Part shown: in pieces, positions 8,886-15,425 of the stretch
How the letters are laid out: each line of letters opens with the position of its first letter
Position numbering within the stretch: the stretch's first letter is position 1
Assembly (NCBI GenBank): GCA_001897605.1
Contig: MKTL01000016.1
Coordinates: 416,395-480,394, forward strand
Length of the DNA stretch: 64,000 bases
Direction: 5' to 3'
Source of the DNA: Clostridiales bacterium 38-18
Lineage (GTDB): Bacteria > Bacillota > Clostridia > Peptostreptococcales > Acidaminobacteraceae
Position numbers and translations under genes: made by a program
Notes under the pieces: generated by a model
Told to the model about the DNA's origin: nothing
The model's input: only the letters and a program-made list of their open reading frames with translations
The model's database searches: none

Positions 8886-8945
8886 AAATCCTGTGTTCAT
8901 ATCATGCTTTCTTAGAAAGTGTTTGATGAACACAGGATTTATTTT
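8884..8945. terminator. Bidirectional terminator between convergent MFS and lysR genes
   Basis: Long inverted repeat: AAATCCTGTGTTCAT (8886-8900) pairs with ATGAACACAGGATTT (8926-8940), flanked by A-rich and T-rich sequence, so it serves both strands. Confidence 0.9.
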
Positions 8946-8961
8946 ATTTGAGAAAAGTTTT

Positions 8962-9855
8962 TCAGACTTCATCCTTAAGGCTAATTAAAAGCTTCACGAA
9001 ATCCTCTGCAGCCGGTGAAAGTGTCCTACGTCTGTTAGTAATCAAATGTATGTTACGTGTCGTATTTAAGCCTTTAATTTGAAAAGCTTTTACAGGTAGA
9101 TTTTTACTATAGCATTTGAACAATCGATCGGACATGTATGAGATCCCAAGTCCAGAAACGACAAGATTGATGATTAAATTCAGGTTGTCACTTTCAACAA
9201 TGGTATCCAGTAAGGAGATATCAAGGCCACATTCAGCCATTAGTCTTTCTATTTCTATACGAGTAGCAGATTGATCGCTTCTACTGATAAATTTATAGGG
9301 GAGAATTTCTGTAAAATCGACAATACCCTCTAAAGGCAATTCCTTACTGCAGATGAAGACCATATCCTCGTCAAACAGAGGTGTACTGATAAACCGTTCA
9401 TTTTCGACATGCATACCAATTAAACCAAGGTCACTAGAAAGCGAGCAAACGTCTTCTAAAATGAGAGTTGAGGTCTTTTCTTCTATAATGAATTTAACCT
9501 CAGGATGTAAGGTTTGATAAATTTCAATGGCCTTTGGTAATAGCACAAGGCTAGGAGTTGTCGACGTTGAGATGGTTATAGAGCCTGTGATTTTCATTTG
9601 AGAGGTAATAATATTATGAATGGCCCTATTTTTCATGTTAATCATATCAAGGGCATAGTTAAGAAACTCAGAACCAGCAGGTGTGAGATTTACTTCCTTG
9701 GATGTACGATCAAAAAGTGGTGTGCCAAGCTCTTTTTCAAGATTGGAAATATGCAAGCTAATGGTAGGCTGTGACAAGAAGAGCGCTTTTCCAGCTCTTG
9801 AGAAATTCTTGTAACGCGCTACATTAACGAAAGCCTCAAGCTGTCGAAAATCCAT
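8962..9855 (-). CDS. LysR-family transcriptional regulator
   Basis: 297 residues. Winged HTH at 1-60 (MDFRQLEAFVNVARYKNFSR, SQPTISLHISNLEKELG, LFDRTSKEVNLTPAG) and a periplasmic-binding-protein-like effector domain from about 90 to the end. It is divergent from the T-box/cysK-cysE operon with about 115 bp between its start and the cysK promoter, so autoregulation and control of cysteine synthesis are plausible, as with other LysR regulators of cysteine genes. The effector (often O-acetylserine in such systems) is inferred, not visible. The start ATG 9855 has AGGTGAT upstream on the minus strand. Confidence 0.9.
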   Translation of the reverse strand: MDFRQLEAFVNVARYKNFSRAGKALFLSQPTISLHISNLEKELGTPLFDRTSKEVNLTPAGSEFLNYALDMINMKNRAIHNIITSQMKITGSITISTSTTPSLVLLPKAIEIYQTLHPEVKFIIEEKTSTLILEDVCSLSSDLGLIGMHVENERFISTPLFDEDMVFICSKELPLEGIVDFTEILPYKFISRSDQSATRIEIERLMAECGLDISLLDTIVESDNLNLIINLVVSGLGISYMSDRLFKCYSKNLPVKAFQIKGLNTTRNIHLITNRRRTLSPAAEDFVKLLISLKDEV

Positions 9856-9970
9856 AATATCACCTCTGATACTATTTTAACACATAAAATTTAAAGTGGA
9901 CATAGGCTTAAAGAATGAAAAGTTAAAAAATTAACGACATATCCTTAACAATTTATTTACTTTTTCATAG

Positions 9971-9999
9971 TTGACAGTTGTGGAGTAAGAGGGTAAAAT
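9971..9999 (+). promoter_or_regulatory. Sigma-A promoter of the T-box/cysK operon
   Basis: Consensus TTGACA (9971-9976), 17-bp spacer, TAAAAT (9994-9999). It implies an untranslated leader of about 360 nt that holds the T-box. Confidence 0.85.
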
Positions 10000-10019
10000 A
10001 CGTATTAAGATATCGTACT

Positions 10020-10292
10020 GAATTAGTTGGAATTAATTTGGTAGGGATTATAGGTTAAAGCATTGAAGAAGGAAAGTAGTTTTCAAAAGTCTTTTAGAGA
10101 GAAAACGGGTGGTGAAAGTTTTCAGACGTTTGTCAATGAAGTGCCCTTCGGAGCAGTATACCGAATTAAGTAGGCTATACCGGGTTCTCCCGATACAGAG
10201 ATAGAGTACATCGTACTTGAAGGTGGATCTTTGATCAATTAGAGTGGAACCGCGGAGTTTACTTCGTCTCTTAGTAGAGACGGGGTTTTTTT
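10020..10292 (+). promoter_or_regulatory. T-box riboswitch, probably tRNA-Cys specific
   Basis: The T-box sequence AGAGTGGAACCGCGG is at 10241-10255, followed by a terminator (CGTCTC 10265-10270, GAGACG 10277-10282, T-run from 10285). The T-box pairs with the terminator arm to make the antiterminator when uncharged tRNA binds. A TGC triplet at 10142-10144, in the 3' part of stem I, is a candidate cysteine specifier, which fits the cysK-cysE genes downstream. The exact specifier loop was not folded. Low charged tRNA-Cys should allow readthrough. Confidence 0.9.
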
Positions 10293-10366
10293 ATTTTATG
10301 AAGCGTACGAATCAAAGATCCCTTAAGACAAGGCGCTGTATTCGTAGCAGAAAGAGAGAGGAAAAA

Positions 10367-11290
10367 ATGATGGAATCGAAATTAGTAAAGGAAGATGTAT
10401 TATCACTTATTGGCAACACACCAGTTGTTAAACTAAACCATTTAGTGGATGAAAATATGGCAGAGGTTTATGTTAAGCTTGAAGGCATGAACTTAACAGG
10501 AAGTGTTAAAGCTAGAGCCGCACTGGGTATGATTTTAGACGCTGAGAAGTCAGGTGCACTAAAAAACGGTATGACAATAATCGAACCAACAAGTGGCAAT
10601 ACGGGAATCGCACTTGCATATATAGGAAAGCTTAAAGGCTATCCGGTAACCATCGTTATGCCAGATACGATGAGCGTTGAAAGAAGAAACATCATCAAAA
10701 GCTATGGTGCAGAGCTGATCTTAACTGATGGTAGTAAAGGAATGAGCGGTGCAATTCAAGAAGCAACTAGACTTTCTGAGACGCCAAACTACTTTATGCC
10801 ACAACAGTTTAAAAATAAAGCCAATAGAGACTATCACTATCAAACAACCGGTCAAGAAATCATTGATTCATTTGAAAGCTTAGATGCGTTTGTCGCTTCT
10901 GTTGGTACGGGTGGTACAGTATCAGGTGCAGGCGCAAGACTAAAAGAACACTTTGAAGGTATTAAAGTCATCGGTGTTGAACCAGTAGAATCACCGGTTT
11001 TATCAGGTGGTCAGGCTGGACCACATAAGATTCAAGGGATTGGCGCAGGCTTTGTACCTGAAATCTATGACGCAAATGTCGTCGATCAAGTTGAAAAAGT
11101 AGACAGTACGCAGGCATACCAGCTTACAAAAGATATATTTGAAAAAGAAGGACTGTTTTTAGGAATTTCAAGTGGTGCAGCGATTGAAGCAGCGCTTAGA
11201 GTTGCTAGAGAGCTTGGTAAAGGTAAAAAGGTGGTCGTAATTTCTCCAGATGGTGGTGACAAGTACATTTCCAACAACGTATTTTTATAG
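10367..11290 (+). CDS. cysK: Cysteine synthase (O-acetylserine sulfhydrylase)
   Basis: 307-residue PLP enzyme that joins O-acetylserine and sulfide to form cysteine. LTGSVKARAAL holds the PLP lysine (SVK), PTSGNTGIALA is the substrate-binding loop, and VGTGGTVSGAG binds the PLP phosphate. An upstream in-frame GTG (10244) lies inside the T-box terminator region and is not credible. I choose ATG 10367, which follows GAGAGGAAAAA. A second ATG abuts it at 10370. The gene is 11 nt upstream of cysE, consistent with a CysK-CysE operon and the cysteine synthase complex. Confidence 0.95.
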   Translation: MMESKLVKEDVLSLIGNTPVVKLNHLVDENMAEVYVKLEGMNLTGSVKARAALGMILDAEKSGALKNGMTIIEPTSGNTGIALAYIGKLKGYPVTIVMPDTMSVERRNIIKSYGAELILTDGSKGMSGAIQEATRLSETPNYFMPQQFKNKANRDYHYQTTGQEIIDSFESLDAFVASVGTGGTVSGAGARLKEHFEGIKVIGVEPVESPVLSGGQAGPHKIQGIGAGFVPEIYDANVVDQVEKVDSTQAYQLTKDIFEKEGLFLGISSGAAIEAALRVARELGKGKKVVVISPDGGDKYISNNVFL

Positions 11291-11301
11291 AAGGTGATTG
11301 A

Positions 11302-11883
11302 ATGTTTAAACGTGCAAAAGAGTATTTAAAATTTATAAAAGAGTCCGATCCAGCTGCGCGCAGCTATTTAGAGGTGCTTTTACTCTATCCATCCGTTCAT
11401 GCGATAGCGCTTTATAGAGTAAGTCATTTTCTCTATAGTCATAACCGATTTTTCTCAGCCAGATTTGTTTCACAGCTAAGTAGATTTTTTACAGGTATTG
11501 AGATTCATCCTGGTGCGACGATAGGCAAAGCCTTGTTTATCGATCATGGCACAGGCGTGGTTATCGGTGAAACCGCTATAGTGGGTGACTATGTTACGAT
11601 TTATCAGGGGGTAACCCTTGGCGGAACTGGAAAAGATACTGGGAAGAGACATCCAACGATAGGTAATCGCGTTACGATCGGTGCTGGTGCAAAAATTCTT
11701 GGTCCAATCCACATTGCAGCGGGAACAAAAATAGGTGCTGGCTCAGTAGTTTTGACGGATACTAAGACTGAGTCAACTGCAGTCGGCATTCCAGCGAGAG
11801 TCATCGGTGGCATCGAATCATCAGTGATTCCAATTTTTAAATATAAAGACAAATGCGACGTTTATAACGATATGGTGATTTAA
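11302..11883 (+). CDS. cysE: Serine O-acetyltransferase
   Basis: 193 residues. Makes O-acetylserine from serine and acetyl-CoA, feeding CysK. N-terminal helices come first, then a left-handed beta-helix of hexapeptide repeats ([20 protein letters not shown] through GAGSVV). [10 protein letters not shown] contains the catalytic Asp-His pair, and [12 protein letters not shown] is the acetyl-CoA loop. The C-terminus (YNDMVI) ends in Ile, matching the tail that docks in the CysK active site. It is the short Gram-positive form. T-box control of both genes links supply of the acceptor to cysteine demand. Confidence 0.96.
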   Translation: MFKRAKEYLKFIKESDPAARSYLEVLLLYPSVHAIALYRVSHFLYSHNRFFSARFVSQLSRFFTGIEIHPGATIGKALFIDHGTGVVIGETAIVGDYVTIYQGVTLGGTGKDTGKRHPTIGNRVTIGAGAKILGPIHIAAGTKIGAGSVVLTDTKTESTAVGIPARVIGGIESSVIPIFKYKDKCDVYNDMVI

Positions 11884-11890
11884 AATCAGG

Positions 11891-11938
11891 CGGCAGCGGT
11901 TTGTAACATAAGTTACAGACTTGCCGTTTTTTCTATTT
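11891..11938 (+). terminator. Terminator of cysK-cysE
   Basis: CGGCA/TGCCG outer and GTAAC/GTTAC inner stems (11891-11926), followed by TTTTTTC. Confidence 0.85.
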
Positions 11939-11979
11939 TATAATAAGCTTACAATATGAGTGATGTGTAGGAGGAAATT

Positions 11980-12738
11980 ATGAAAAGAAATGTTATTGAA
12001 ATTAATGAAGATAAATGTATTGGCTGTGGGTTATGTGCTGGCGCTTGTATGCAGGGTGCTATTGAGATCATCAATGGCAAAGCAAAGCTTGTAAGTGAGT
12101 CTTATTGTGACGGACTAGGAATGTGCTTGCCTAAGTGTCCAGTTGACGCGATTCATATCGTTGAAAAGGAAACGGATGCTTTTAATCAAGAACGTAAAAA
12201 TATCAAGGCTAAAAGTGATGCGCCTAAGGCTATGGAAAGTGGCTGTGGCTGTGCTGGCTCACAAGCGAAAACCTTTGATAGAATAGCGACGATTCCTACT
12301 TTAGATATGGCACCTAAGGCGACGATTACGCCTTTAACTTCTAAAGCTGAAGCTACATTTGATGGCGTAGTGCCTTCAGAGCTTATGCAGTGGCCTGTGC
12401 AGTTGAGATTGGTTAGTCCAAATGCACCGTATTTTCAAAATGCGGATCTTTTAATTGCAGCGGATTGTACGGCTTTTGCTTATGGCGATTTCCATAGAGA
12501 TTTTATAATGGGTAAGGTTACTGTCATCGGTTGTCCAAAGCTAGACGATAACCAGTACAATACGGATAAAATAGCTCAAATTTTAGCGTCGAACGAGATC
12601 AAGAGCATAACGGTCGTTAAAATGGAAGTGCCATGCTGTGGTGGTATGATCTCTGCGGTTAAAGCGGCGATGTTAAAAGCACAATGTATTGTTCCTTACA
12701 GCGAAGTCACTATTTCAACAGATGGCAGAATCAAGTAG
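11980..12738 (+). CDS. Ferredoxin-like protein with two 4Fe-4S motifs and a C-terminal domain
   Basis: 252 residues. The N-terminal 65 residues hold two clusters: CIGCGLCAGAC, then C-DGLGMCLPKCPVDAI. The second motif is unusual because CDGLGMC replaces the standard CxxCxxC spacing. A linker with CGCAG follows, then a domain with DLLIAADCTAFAY, VIGCPKLDD and VKMEVPCCGGM. These conserved Cys residues suggest another metal or redox site. The pattern matches a clostridial group usually annotated as 4Fe-4S binding protein; its reaction is not known to me. It stands alone between two terminators with TAGGAGG before the ATG. Confidence 0.82.
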   Translation: MKRNVIEINEDKCIGCGLCAGACMQGAIEIINGKAKLVSESYCDGLGMCLPKCPVDAIHIVEKETDAFNQERKNIKAKSDAPKAMESGCGCAGSQAKTFDRIATIPTLDMAPKATITPLTSKAEATFDGVVPSELMQWPVQLRLVSPNAPYFQNADLLIAADCTAFAYGDFHRDFIMGKVTVIGCPKLDDNQYNTDKIAQILASNEIKSITVVKMEVPCCGGMISAVKAAMLKAQCIVPYSEVTISTDGRIK

Positions 12739-12781
12739 TAAAAAGCATTTAATATGAGTTAACAGCAATTCTAATTTCTAT

Positions 12782-12838
12782 AAAAAATCCTATCCTCACA
12801 ATAAGCATGTTTGCTTGTTATGAGAGATAGGATTTTAA
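12782..12838. terminator. Bidirectional terminator (ferredoxin-like gene and phzF/recU)
   Basis: AAAATCCTATC (12784-12794) pairs with GATAGGATTTT (12826-12836), with additional inner pairing (ACAATAAGCA with TGCTTGTTA). A and T tracts lie on both flanks. Confidence 0.85.
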
Positions 12839-12857
12839 TTTTGTAATCGTTTATTTT

Positions 12858-12897
12858 AATAGTAGTTTCTTATAATAGTAGTTTCTTATAATAGTAT
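12858..12897. repeat. 16-bp tandem repeat, about 2.5 copies
   Basis: AATAGTAGTTTCTTAT at 12858-12873 and 12874-12889 are identical, followed by a partial AATAGTAT. Noncoding, downstream of phzF on its strand. Confidence 0.85.
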
Positions 12898-12927
12898 TTG
12901 GTTTTAAAAAACTGTTATAAGCGAGAT

Positions 12928-13845
12928 TTATTCGGTCTTCTGCGCTTCGATTAAAACGCGTTCGCCTACAAGGTAGCAGTTACCACCCACCCATACTGCA
13001 AGGTTGGGTTCTTCAAAGAGTTTTGTTTGAATCAGACTTGTATTTGACATGGCCTCTCCTTGAAGCACATCCATTTTATAGTAGACAGGCAACTGTAAAT
13101 CTTTTGCGAGAAGTGGTGCTTTGTCTTGAAGATTTTGATACAAGTATGCAACCAGTGCACCATTGGATGTCCCCGTCGCCGATTCTTCGTCAATGCCATA
13201 GAGAGGTGCGAAATTTCTTGCATAGACTTTACCCTCCTCAATTGTAAAAGCATGTGCACCGACAACGTCGTAAGTTTTAGAGAGCTTTGCCAATGCTTTC
13301 ATGTTGACACTCAAACGGTTTAGAGCTTGTCTTGAGCAAATCGGCACAAACAAATCCTTTAACCCTGTGCTCCAAATTGCAATGGGTAATGATTGTTGTT
13401 GATCCGTTTCGATAGAAGGAAAAGCTTTGATAAAATCGTCGGAAACTTCTATACGAGGCGTAATCTCATCCGGTGTTGACTGTGCCATCCAAATGGTAAC
13501 CTCGGGTACTGATGTATCGATTTTAACCGCGAGCTCACCGGCACCTGTCAATTGTGTATAACTGCCCTCTGCTATATACCCAAGATGATTTAATAGCCAA
13601 AAGCTGGCAATGGTTGCATGGCCACACAAAGGCACTTCATCAGTAGGTGTAAAGAACTTAAGCTCAAAGTCAGCAAGAGCTGTTGAGCGAATAAAGGCAG
13701 TTTCTGAAAAACCAACTTCTTTTGCAATGGCTTGCATTTGAGCATCGGACAGAGCATTTTCAAAATCGAGAACGACTCCAGCTGGATTGCCACCTCTCAA
13801 TTGATATGAAAATGAATTAACCAAGTAAACTTGAACTTTTTTCAT
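12928..13845 (-). CDS. PhzF-family isomerase/epimerase
   Basis: 305 residues of the PhzF (DapF-like) fold: two similar halves with the active site between them. N-terminal VYLVNSFSYQLRGGNPAGVV and VGFSETAFI, where the Glu is the catalytic acid/base seen in PhzF, and LCGHATIASFWLL and ATGTSNGAL are family signatures. Outside phenazine producers the family has broad, mostly unassigned roles. There are no phenazine genes nearby, so no phenazine function is claimed. It lies 3 nt downstream of recU on the same strand and is likely co-transcribed. Confidence 0.88.
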   Translation of the reverse strand: MKKVQVYLVNSFSYQLRGGNPAGVVLDFENALSDAQMQAIAKEVGFSETAFIRSTALADFELKFFTPTDEVPLCGHATIASFWLLNHLGYIAEGSYTQLTGAGELAVKIDTSVPEVTIWMAQSTPDEITPRIEVSDDFIKAFPSIETDQQQSLPIAIWSTGLKDLFVPICSRQALNRLSVNMKALAKLSKTYDVVGAHAFTIEEGKVYARNFAPLYGIDEESATGTSNGALVAYLYQNLQDKAPLLAKDLQLPVYYKMDVLQGEAMSNTSLIQTKLFEEPNLAVWVGGNCYLVGERVLIEAQKTE

Positions 13846-13848
13846 AGA

Positions 13849-14385
13849 TTACTCCTTTTTTAATGTCTCTTTGTAGGTGACATATGTGTTGAGCGTTTCC
13901 ATGTAGTTTAATATGCTACCTGAGCGCTCTTTTTTTATCTGAAATTCCTTTAACATGGCTTTATATGGAATAGATCGCCTTGTGCTATCTTTTGTGTAAT
14001 AATCGGCAATCATTTCATATGGCACCAGATAGAATTCATCATTGAACTTAAAATGGATGATGATAAACGCCAGTCCACCTTGTGCATCAATATCTTTCAT
14101 ATATCCAATCTGATGGTCGTGTATATTTTGAAGCGGTAAGCTCTTTAGGTTGGTTTCTTTCGCATCAAATGCTAAGCAAACTCCTTGAGCGATACCGATA
14201 AAATCCACAGTGGATTTTTTTTCAAAGAATCCTTTAGTGATCATGCCCTGATGGTCGATATCGATCACTTTTATAGGCGTACTCACTTTATCTACTCGAC
14301 ATAATCCTAATTGATGGTAATATTGATTTGTATAGTAGAGAAGTTCTTCTAATGCGTCTCCTCTATGACCTCTTTTTCCCCACAT
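13849..14385 (-). CDS. recU: Holliday junction resolvase RecU
   Basis: 178 residues; cleaves four-way DNA junctions during recombination and chromosome segregation in Firmicutes. N-terminal GKRGHRGDALEELL with the conserved Glu, STVDFIGIAQG and FDAKETNLKSLPL provide the PD-(D/E)XK-type metal-binding residues (Asp, Glu-x-Lys variant). Slightly shorter than Bacillus RecU because the N-terminal extension is missing. The region immediately upstream carries a DnaA-box cluster, which may place recU under DnaA control. Its downstream partner phzF seems functionally unrelated. Confidence 0.9.
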   Translation of the reverse strand: MWGKRGHRGDALEELLYYTNQYYHQLGLCRVDKVSTPIKVIDIDHQGMITKGFFEKKSTVDFIGIAQGVCLAFDAKETNLKSLPLQNIHDHQIGYMKDIDAQGGLAFIIIHFKFNDEFYLVPYEMIADYYTKDSTRRSIPYKAMLKEFQIKKERSGSILNYMETLNTYVTYKETLKKE

Positions 14386-14425
14386 AACAACCTCCCAAAT
14401 TTAGAATAACAGAAATTCGTCAACC

Positions 14426-14476
14426 TGTGAATAATGGAGAAAAAAATGTGGACAAAATTGTGGATAATGTGTATAA
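14426..14476. promoter_or_regulatory. DnaA-box cluster upstream of recU
   Basis: Four 9-mers in one orientation within 51 bp: TGTGAATAA (14426), TGTGGACAA (14447), TGTGGATAA (14459) and TGTGTATAA (14468). Three fit TGTGNATAA exactly and one has one mismatch. TGTGGAAAA follows at 14659. This lies in a 424-bp gap between divergent recU and the selenoprotein gene; the rest of the gap is AT-rich with no other gene seen. Confidence 0.6.
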
Positions 14477-14741
14477 CCGAACAATAACTTTTTAAAATTT
14501 TCAGAATTAGCCAAAATTTTTATAGTTAGGAGGTGTTTTTGTGAATTAAATAGGCTGTTCATTACAAAATGTTCGATAAATGTTTACATACCGTTAACAT
14601 TATTGAAAGATGAAAGACTATTTAGATCATTTAGAGTTAACATAAATAAACCACTTTCTGTGGAAAAAATGTTGATGATTTTGGGAAAAGTCATTTTAAG
14701 GTTGTTTACAAACAATTCACAAGAATTTTTTTAATATCGAA

Positions 14742-14770
14742 TTGACAAAGGAAACGATTGACGTTATTAT
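14742..14770 (+). promoter_or_regulatory. Sigma-A promoter of the selenoprotein gene
   Basis: Perfect TTGACA (14742-14747), 17-bp spacer, TATTAT (14765-14770). Transcription would start near 14777, leaving a leader of about 33 nt. Confidence 0.85.
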
Positions 14771-14782
14771 AAGAAAGAAACG

Positions 14783-14799
14783 ACCCCTATGCGGGGGGT
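14783..14799 (+). promoter_or_regulatory. GC-rich 5' leader hairpin next to the RBS
   Basis: ACCCC (14783-14787) pairs with GGGGT (14795-14799), directly before GGAGG (14800-14804). It occupies almost the whole predicted leader and could influence ribosome access or mRNA stability. Confidence 0.45.
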
Positions 14800-14809
14800 G
14801 GAGGATTCG

Positions 14810-15097
14810 GTGAAGATATTTGCAACTGAACAAGCGATAGAGCGACTTAAAAAAGACATCGCTAAACGTGGTCCATATCGTATCACAGTCGTAGGCTATG
14901 GTTGAGGGGGTCCACAATTTGGGTTGGTTCCGGGTGAACCACAAGATGATGATTATATGGAAGATTTTTCGGGTATACAAATATTTGCCGAGAAGATGTT
15001 AATAGATAAGTTTGAAGGCTTTAAAGTCGATTATTCAAATTTCTTTTTAACCAGAGGCTACTATGTAATGGCCATGCGTTATGGCTCAAAATGCTAA
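14810..15097 (+). CDS. HesB-like selenoprotein with in-frame UGA (Sec32)
   Basis: 95 residues when TGA 14903-14905 is read as selenocysteine; start GTG 14810, with GGAGG 5 nt upstream, and stop TAA 15095-15097. The frame is open and conserved-looking on both sides: TVVGYG-Sec-GGPQFGLV, then DKFEGFKVDYSNFF and a C-terminal Cys. HesB-like (IscA-fold) relatives have G-Cys-GGP-FGL at this place, so Sec replaces the conserved Cys, as in the HesB-like selenoprotein family reported by comparative genomics. A hairpin in the bacterial SECIS position follows the UGA. Truncation at UGA would leave only 31 residues. The gene is 13 nt upstream of a glutaredoxin-like gene, suggesting a redox or sulfur/metal role. 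The biochemical function is not known. Confidence 0.9.
14906..14944 (+). promoter_or_regulatory. Candidate bacterial SECIS element
   Basis: Just after the UGA, TGGTTC (14925-14930) pairs with GAACCA (14936-14941) around the loop CGGGT, which carries the apical G residues expected for SelB recognition. The apical loop is about 26-30 nt from the UGA, inside the normal window. Confidence 0.75.
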
Positions 15098-15110
15098 TAT
15101 GGAGGTAGTT

Positions 15111-15344
15111 ATGTCTAAAAATGTAGTAATTTATTCAAGCAATTCTTGTGGCTATTGTACAATGGCTAAAGATTATTTTAATGAAAAGGGTGTTAATTAC
15201 ACTGAGAAAAACGTTTCGACAGATATTGAAGCGAGAAAAGAATTAATGTCTAAAGGTTTCATGGGTGTTCCAGTTATCTACGTAGAGGATGAAGTGATTC
15301 AAGGCTTTGATAAAGCAAGATTAGATTCATTATTGGGATTATAG
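15111..15344 (+). CDS. Glutaredoxin/NrdH-like thiol redox protein
   Basis: 77 residues of thioredoxin fold. N-terminal VVIYSSNSCGYCTMAK has the CxxC redox pair CGYC, and GVPVIY is the cis-Pro loop. I choose ATG 15111, which follows GGAGG (15101-15105), over an ATG further upstream that overlaps the selenoprotein. It reduces disulfides; whether its reductant is glutathione-like thiol or thioredoxin reductase cannot be seen. Coupling to a HesB-like selenoprotein suggests it could reduce selenenyl-sulfide bonds in its partner, an inference. A terminator follows immediately. Confidence 0.92.
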   Translation: MSKNVVIYSSNSCGYCTMAKDYFNEKGVNYTEKNVSTDIEARKELMSKGFMGVPVIYVEDEVIQGFDKARLDSLLGL

Positions 15345-15357
15345 AACACATCAAATC

Positions 15358-15379
15358 AAGCCCGAAAGGGCTTTTTTTA
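15358..15379 (+). terminator. Terminator after the selenoprotein-glutaredoxin pair
   Basis: AAGCCC-GAAA-GGGCTT followed by seven T: a compact tetraloop terminator. Confidence 0.92.
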
Positions 15380-15425
15380 TAGCTCAAGATTGTTAAAAAT
15401 ATATTCAAGTTTTGTGGAGGTTATT

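Noticed and set aside
10244..10366. N-terminal extension of cysK from GTG 10244
   Set aside because: It is encoded by the T-box antiterminator and terminator sequence and has no ribosome-binding site; ATG 10367 does.
12928..13845. Phenazine biosynthesis locus
   Set aside because: Only a PhzF-fold protein is present; no other phenazine gene is nearby.
14810..15097. HesB-like frame as a pseudogene with a stop codon
   Set aside because: The UGA replaces a conserved Cys, a SECIS-like hairpin follows, and promoter, RBS and both halves are intact.
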